DNA of 64,000 nucleotides. Origin: Siphonodentalium dalli (Eukaryota > Mollusca > Scaphopoda > Gadilida > Siphonodentaliidae). The notes beneath the pieces are model-generated. The model made no database searches. It had not been told where the DNA came from and saw only the letters and a program-made list of their open reading frames with translations. Positions 60,265 to 64,000 of the stretch are shown piece by piece; position 1 is the first letter of the stretch, and every line of letters begins with the position of its first letter. A program made the translations under genes and the position numbers. Location: positions 160,385,043 through 160,449,042 of the forward strand of contig CP136069.1 in NCBI GenBank assembly GCA_032622095.1. The letters are read 5' to 3'.

Positions 60265-60690
60265 GGACTAAAGACCGGCACCTCCATCCCAATATCTTAG
60301 CCGGTTTTAGTACGAGAAGACTTGGACTAGTCATCACTGCACCTTCAAGTTCAGCTTCAGCTCCTTCCGTCAACAGTGTTGGAAACCAGAGAAGAATGGA
60401 CAATCTGAGGTTTGTCAAAATGTCTGGAGATGACGTTGATAATTTCAATCAAGAGCACCAGAATGTGAACACCAAAAGAAAGGCTGAGTATGACTTAATG
60501 TTGTTGAGCCTGTATATGCTTTGGATAGTGGTGAAACCAGAATGATAGAGGAAATTCCACCGAATGAACTTTGTGAACTCATTTCTGAATTCCTGTTGTC
60601 GGCGCGGAAGAAGGACGGCTGTGAATTTGAGCCAAAAACACTGCGCGCTTTGGCCCGTTTTATACGTCGCGCCAAACACGGGTCGTGCTA
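60265..60690 (+). pseudogene. Crypton-derived (ZMYM/QRICH1-type) N-terminal domain fragment
   Basis: The frame from about 60288 reads ILAGFSTRRLGL, a Ser-rich linker, then RFVKMSGDDVDNF...HQNVNTKRKAEYDLMLL. After a frameshift near 60515 it continues DSGETRMIEEIPPNEL, ISEFLLSARKKDGCEFEPKTL. The order of NTKRK, EIPP.EL and RKKDG..(F/Y)EP.(T/S)L is the hallmark of the N-terminal, integrase-like domain found in ZMYM2/QRICH1/KIAA1958-type proteins that derive from Crypton tyrosine recombinases. The later catalytic domain is absent and homology stops after about KTLRAL, so this is a broken fragment or a lone exon. Confidence 0.55.
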
Positions 60691-61325
60691 TCTTCACCTG
60701 GCTCGACATTGGCGCGTCTCTAGTTCGTGTTACGTTTTTTTTATTTATACGTCGAGCCAGCTGGCACATGCTGTAATCGTATATTTCGAACAATTTCAGC
60801 ATTTCTGATACAAATCGTGCGTTGTGAAACCAAAACAAAACTCTAGCGACATTTTTGGTAGTCAAATTAAAGATAATGGCTGGGTATATTTTGACGGGAT
60901 TTTTGCATTGCTGTTTAGTGGGAACTTACATAGATGCGTTGAATCGGGAAACTAAAGAAACTAATGTACTGTTCAGTTGATCTTAAACCGTATATAGTAG
61001 CATTAGTAGAATTCTATTATGAAGTATTATATCTGAATGTGACCCGGTTATAATGGGTAATATTTAATGGATGGCCATTCATGGGAACATAATTCATTGT
61101 GATGCATTTTGAAATACAACAGTGATAACTGACAGCAATCAGCTCGTTCGTGCCTCAAATCAGGGTTAAATGAAGCCGGTCGTTTTTACAAATGATCATT
61201 TATATGCACAGCACGCGTATAATAAATAATGCTAGCTGGGGTATCGAAAATTAAGTTGGTCTTTAACGTTCCACGTCATCAAATATATGCTTCATCAATG
61301 CATGATTATAACATTGCTTTTCATT
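60691..61325. other. Unannotated stretch
   Basis: Contains TTATACGTCGCGCCA near 60660 and TTATACGTCGAGCCA near 60745, a small internal duplication. No gene was recognised. Confidence 0.4.
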
Positions 61326-61339
61326 TTGCATGACAGTCG

Positions 61340-61625
61340 TTATATTTTTATACCCCCACCCTCAAAGAGAATGGGGGGGGGGTACTCGATTGACCTCACC
61401 CGTCCGTCCATCAAGCCGTCTGGGCGTCCGTGCGTTCGTCCGTCCGTCACACTTTTGAGTACCTTCATGGTGTAATCATCTCCTCCTACAAATTGCATCC
61501 CAGCGATTTGAAACTTCAGAATATTGTTGCCCATATATTGAAGATGTGCAATATGTATATAGATGACGAAAAAATTAGTTTTTGACGGAATTATTAACCC
61601 TTTCGACTTAGAACATTTCAACATT
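61340..61625 (+). repeat. Dispersed repeat with CCGTCCGTCC phrase
   Basis: ATACCCCCACCCTC, a G run, CCTCACCCGTCCGTCCATC and TCGTCCGTCCGTCAC, followed by TCATCTCCTCCTACAAATTG. This layout (poly-C/G hairpin then repeated CCGTC) belongs to a widespread class of invertebrate interspersed repeats. The element's ends are not defined here. Confidence 0.5.
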
Positions 61626-62990
61626 TTTTAAAATTTCTTTAACAAAGCGGCATCGACTTGCCACGTTGTCCGGGGACACTGTGGTCGGCTGACCTTTTAT
61701 TTTGCAAAAAGTTACGTCCAATGTCAATCTTTCAGATAAAATAAAATTTTGGACCTGGTAATTATGTTGTACACATTATACATTAAAACGTTTGCACTGG
61801 TGCCTGTGGAAAACATTTACACCATGCAGGGTAAACATCAACTCACAATTCCAGGCCTCAAATTAACATATATAGTTTAATTGCTCATCTGGTTACGTTG
61901 TTAATATTAAATTATTTCGAGAAGTATATATACACACAATATTTACGAGCAGACCCTATATATTCTGAACAGATGCACCAAAAGTGACCAAGTTTCAAGA
62001 GCAGTTTTCATCTTCCCGCATAAATTGTTGGCATATCAGAATAAATCTAACAACTAACTCACACCGAAGTATAAATATACTTAACAGCTTTTCTCGATTA
62101 TAAGTGAGATAAACATTCTCCATTTTCACCATATATTCAAGATTATAGTGATAATTAGCGCTCTTCATTGGTCCGTGTTAAAAAACAGGCCTAAACTTTT
62201 CTGGAATCTGTATAACGAGATGAAAAAGTGTAGTTTATAACGTATTTATATAGCTATTTTGATAAGCAGAATCGGTCAGAATAAGGTGACAAAACTGAGC
62301 AGTGATATTACTGTGGTATATATGATTTGACAGGATTTTCTTAAAGTAAACCAATAACAGGGATATTTTTCTTCCCAATGCTTAGTGTACATGCAATTCA
62401 CGGAGCACGTTAGTTTTTATAGGCCCATGGGGAAAACACCAAATATACCAGTATATACTATACAAATGACAAGCTTCACGGGTCCGATTTTGGGAAACAC
62501 ACATCATCTATCATATTCATCAAAGATTCTCAATATCGTTCATCTAGTGATAAGAATGTCAATGTGCCCTATTGGCCATGAAATTTCCTTTCTTTTGTAT
62601 ATAACTCGATAGTATCAAATAATGGGAAGTTGAGATATCGTACCGAAAACTGACAAAAATACTTGACATTTGGGAGTACAACGGGCCGTCATTCTGGGTG
62701 TCCGCCTAATATCGCCAATAATTCAAAACAAATTGTCAACTCAGACAACATATCCCCCAGTGTATGTTATAGGGCACATATTTTCCTTCCGTTTGATATA
62801 TACATGTAACTTGACGGAGTCAATTGAAGCGAAGTCGATATAGCGTACAGTATATCGTACGGGGAATTGTTCGGCAATTGTGATAGTACATGTATATAAT
62901 AATAATATTGGTATACGTGTACAATATCACTATGTAAATAAGACACATTTAAATATATTGTGACTGATATGAACGATTTTGAGAATAGCT
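61626..62990. other. Unannotated stretch
   Basis: AT-rich intergenic DNA. Short open frames show no domains or splice-supported structure. Confidence 0.45.
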
Positions 62991-63561
62991 GCAATTTAGT
63001 GACAATTGTATGGTCGTCGTAACTACTATGCCATATATATAGTTAGGTATGTCGCCCGTCGATTTTCTCGCACAATGAGTCTACCAAGCTCTACCAGCGT
63101 CGTTGTCAATCATCTCTCGGATTTATCTACATGAACACATTGACCCATGAATGTCTCGACGCGATTGATCTTTAATCACCACGCAGTCTTATTTTCTATG
63201 AAAATATGTGTACAACTAAACGCCACTAAATCAAAATCGCAATTGGGGCACTGTCTTAATACAATACGCATGAAATAAATGTAAGTATATAAACATGCAT
63301 TTAGTTCATATCAATAAAACCGACTACATGCGAGTGAATGTGATTAGCTCCTATATGTTGTGGATTGCCACAATCGAGTAAAATGCCGAGCGATCATGTA
63401 ACTATATATGTAAGAAGAATACGTGTTGAGTATAGAGATCAACGGTTCACCAACATCCGTGAGACGCAACCGGTTAATTGATCCCAAGTTTCGGGAAAAT
63501 AGACGGGCGACATAACTAACTATGGCATAGTAATTACGAAGACCACTTGTCACTAAATTGC
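62991..63561. mobile_element. MITE of 571 bp with about 75-bp terminal inverted repeats
   Basis: Starts GCAATTTAGTGACAA and ends with its reverse complement. The arms also share ACTATGCCATA, TAGTTA(G)GTATGTCGCCCG and ATTTTC with scattered mismatches (62991-63075 against 63487-63561). There is no coding content and no clear target duplication. Confidence 0.8.
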
Positions 63562-63799
63562 ACCATCGTGACACAACATACCTTCTTTGCAATCGCTACT
63601 ACGATACGTGTGGCTCCACGTTTTTAAATATGCTCATTACTAATTATCGTGCACCTATCGGTGCGCGAATTTAACACTCACAGAAAAATAGAATTTATCC
63701 ATATTTCCAAAGGGAAAATAAGAGGGTTATGTTGATGAGTTGCACACATTACGGAATGTTGGACCCGAATACACAATTATATTCGTATGCATTCAACCA

Positions 63800-64000
63800 A
63801 CCCCCACACCATTATTATGCAGTAAATGTGGTAATTGTGGAAATGGAAGATTATAGTTTTAAAATAATACCGCGAAGGGCGTGTTTATTGTTACTAAATG
63901 GTGTATCGGGTGAGGTTCTACGGGAAAATTTACCACTTGAAGTTCAAATAGGCTTAACCCATCACCGGTGGGAATTACAGTTCACATCGTCGGCTGTGGA
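63800..64000 (-). mobile_element. Partial third type of copy of the GGTTACA MITE, cut by window edge
   Basis: GTAATTGTGGAAATGGAAGA, ACCACTTGAAGTTCAAATAG and AACCCATCACCGGTGGGA align with the array MITE at moderate identity, in array orientation. The frame that is open in the array copies has a stop here (TTTTAA in place of TTTTCA), arguing that it is not under coding constraint. Confidence 0.75.

Noticed and set aside
60876-60980. 34-residue frame with a hydrophobic start (MAGYILTGFLHCC)
   Set aside because: Looks like a signal peptide but is very short, with no downstream exon or promoter evidence.

Overview
This is eukaryotic, AT-rich, intron-containing DNA with very low coding density. 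It comes from a metazoan, most plausibly a marine invertebrate and perhaps a mollusc. That is inferred from the secreted PAN/C-type-lectin architecture, the claudin-like gene with split exons, and interspersed AAGGTCA-rich repeats ending in (AC/CAGA)n microsatellites of the kind common in molluscs. Species cannot be fixed from the sequence. There is no bacterial or organellar signature, and most open frames are chance frames inside repeats.

Two multi-exon genes have splice phases that can be checked. (1) Plus strand, 2005-14380: signal peptide plus PAN/Apple-like module, then a 281-codon Thr-rich mucin-like exon, then the first half of a C-type lectin domain. All three exons join in phase 1; the 3' part of the gene was not found. 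(2) Minus strand, 57477-50118: a complete three-exon, 172-residue, four-transmembrane PMP22/claudin-family protein whose 5.7-kb second intron is packed with repeats. Weaker genic items are a Crypton-derived (ZMYM/QRICH1-type) domain fragment with a frameshift near 60.4-60.7 kb, a tRNA-Glu-like relic near 1.4 kb, and promoter-like stretches near 5.5 and 24.8 kb.

Mobile DNA dominates the rest. 4.3-5.3 kb and 27.0-27.9 kb are inverted copies of a 1-kb element. 14.8-19.7 kb is a foldback-type element with about 1.3-kb inverted arms around an inverted minisatellite core. 20.4-23.8 kb is a frameshifted APE-type LINE on the minus strand. 28.4-29.5 kb is a non-autonomous hAT element with a perfect 8-bp target duplication, and a relative sits at 47.7 kb inside a TIR element at 47.3-49.0 kb. 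62.99-63.56 kb is a MITE with about 75-bp terminal repeats.

Three loci (6.0-8.0, 32.5-38.9 and 50.5-54.8 kb) are head-to-tail trains of repeat cassettes. Each cassette ends in a microsatellite plus AAAATATATA, and the next begins GACTAG. Their inner tandem units, 131 and 122 bp, carry AGGTCA direct repeats and GCGCATGCGC palindromes.

From 39.1 to 47.3 kb, after a 100-N assembly gap, there is a tandem array of about six 1.34-kb monomers. Each contains a 452-bp MITE, and monomer length varies only through a poly-G tract. A diverged solo copy of that MITE lies at 57.7 kb and another runs off the right edge. Long stretches at 8.0-9.5, 23.8-26.1, 31.4-32.4, 54.8-56.0, 59.1-60.2 and 61.6-63.0 kb show nothing recognisable.
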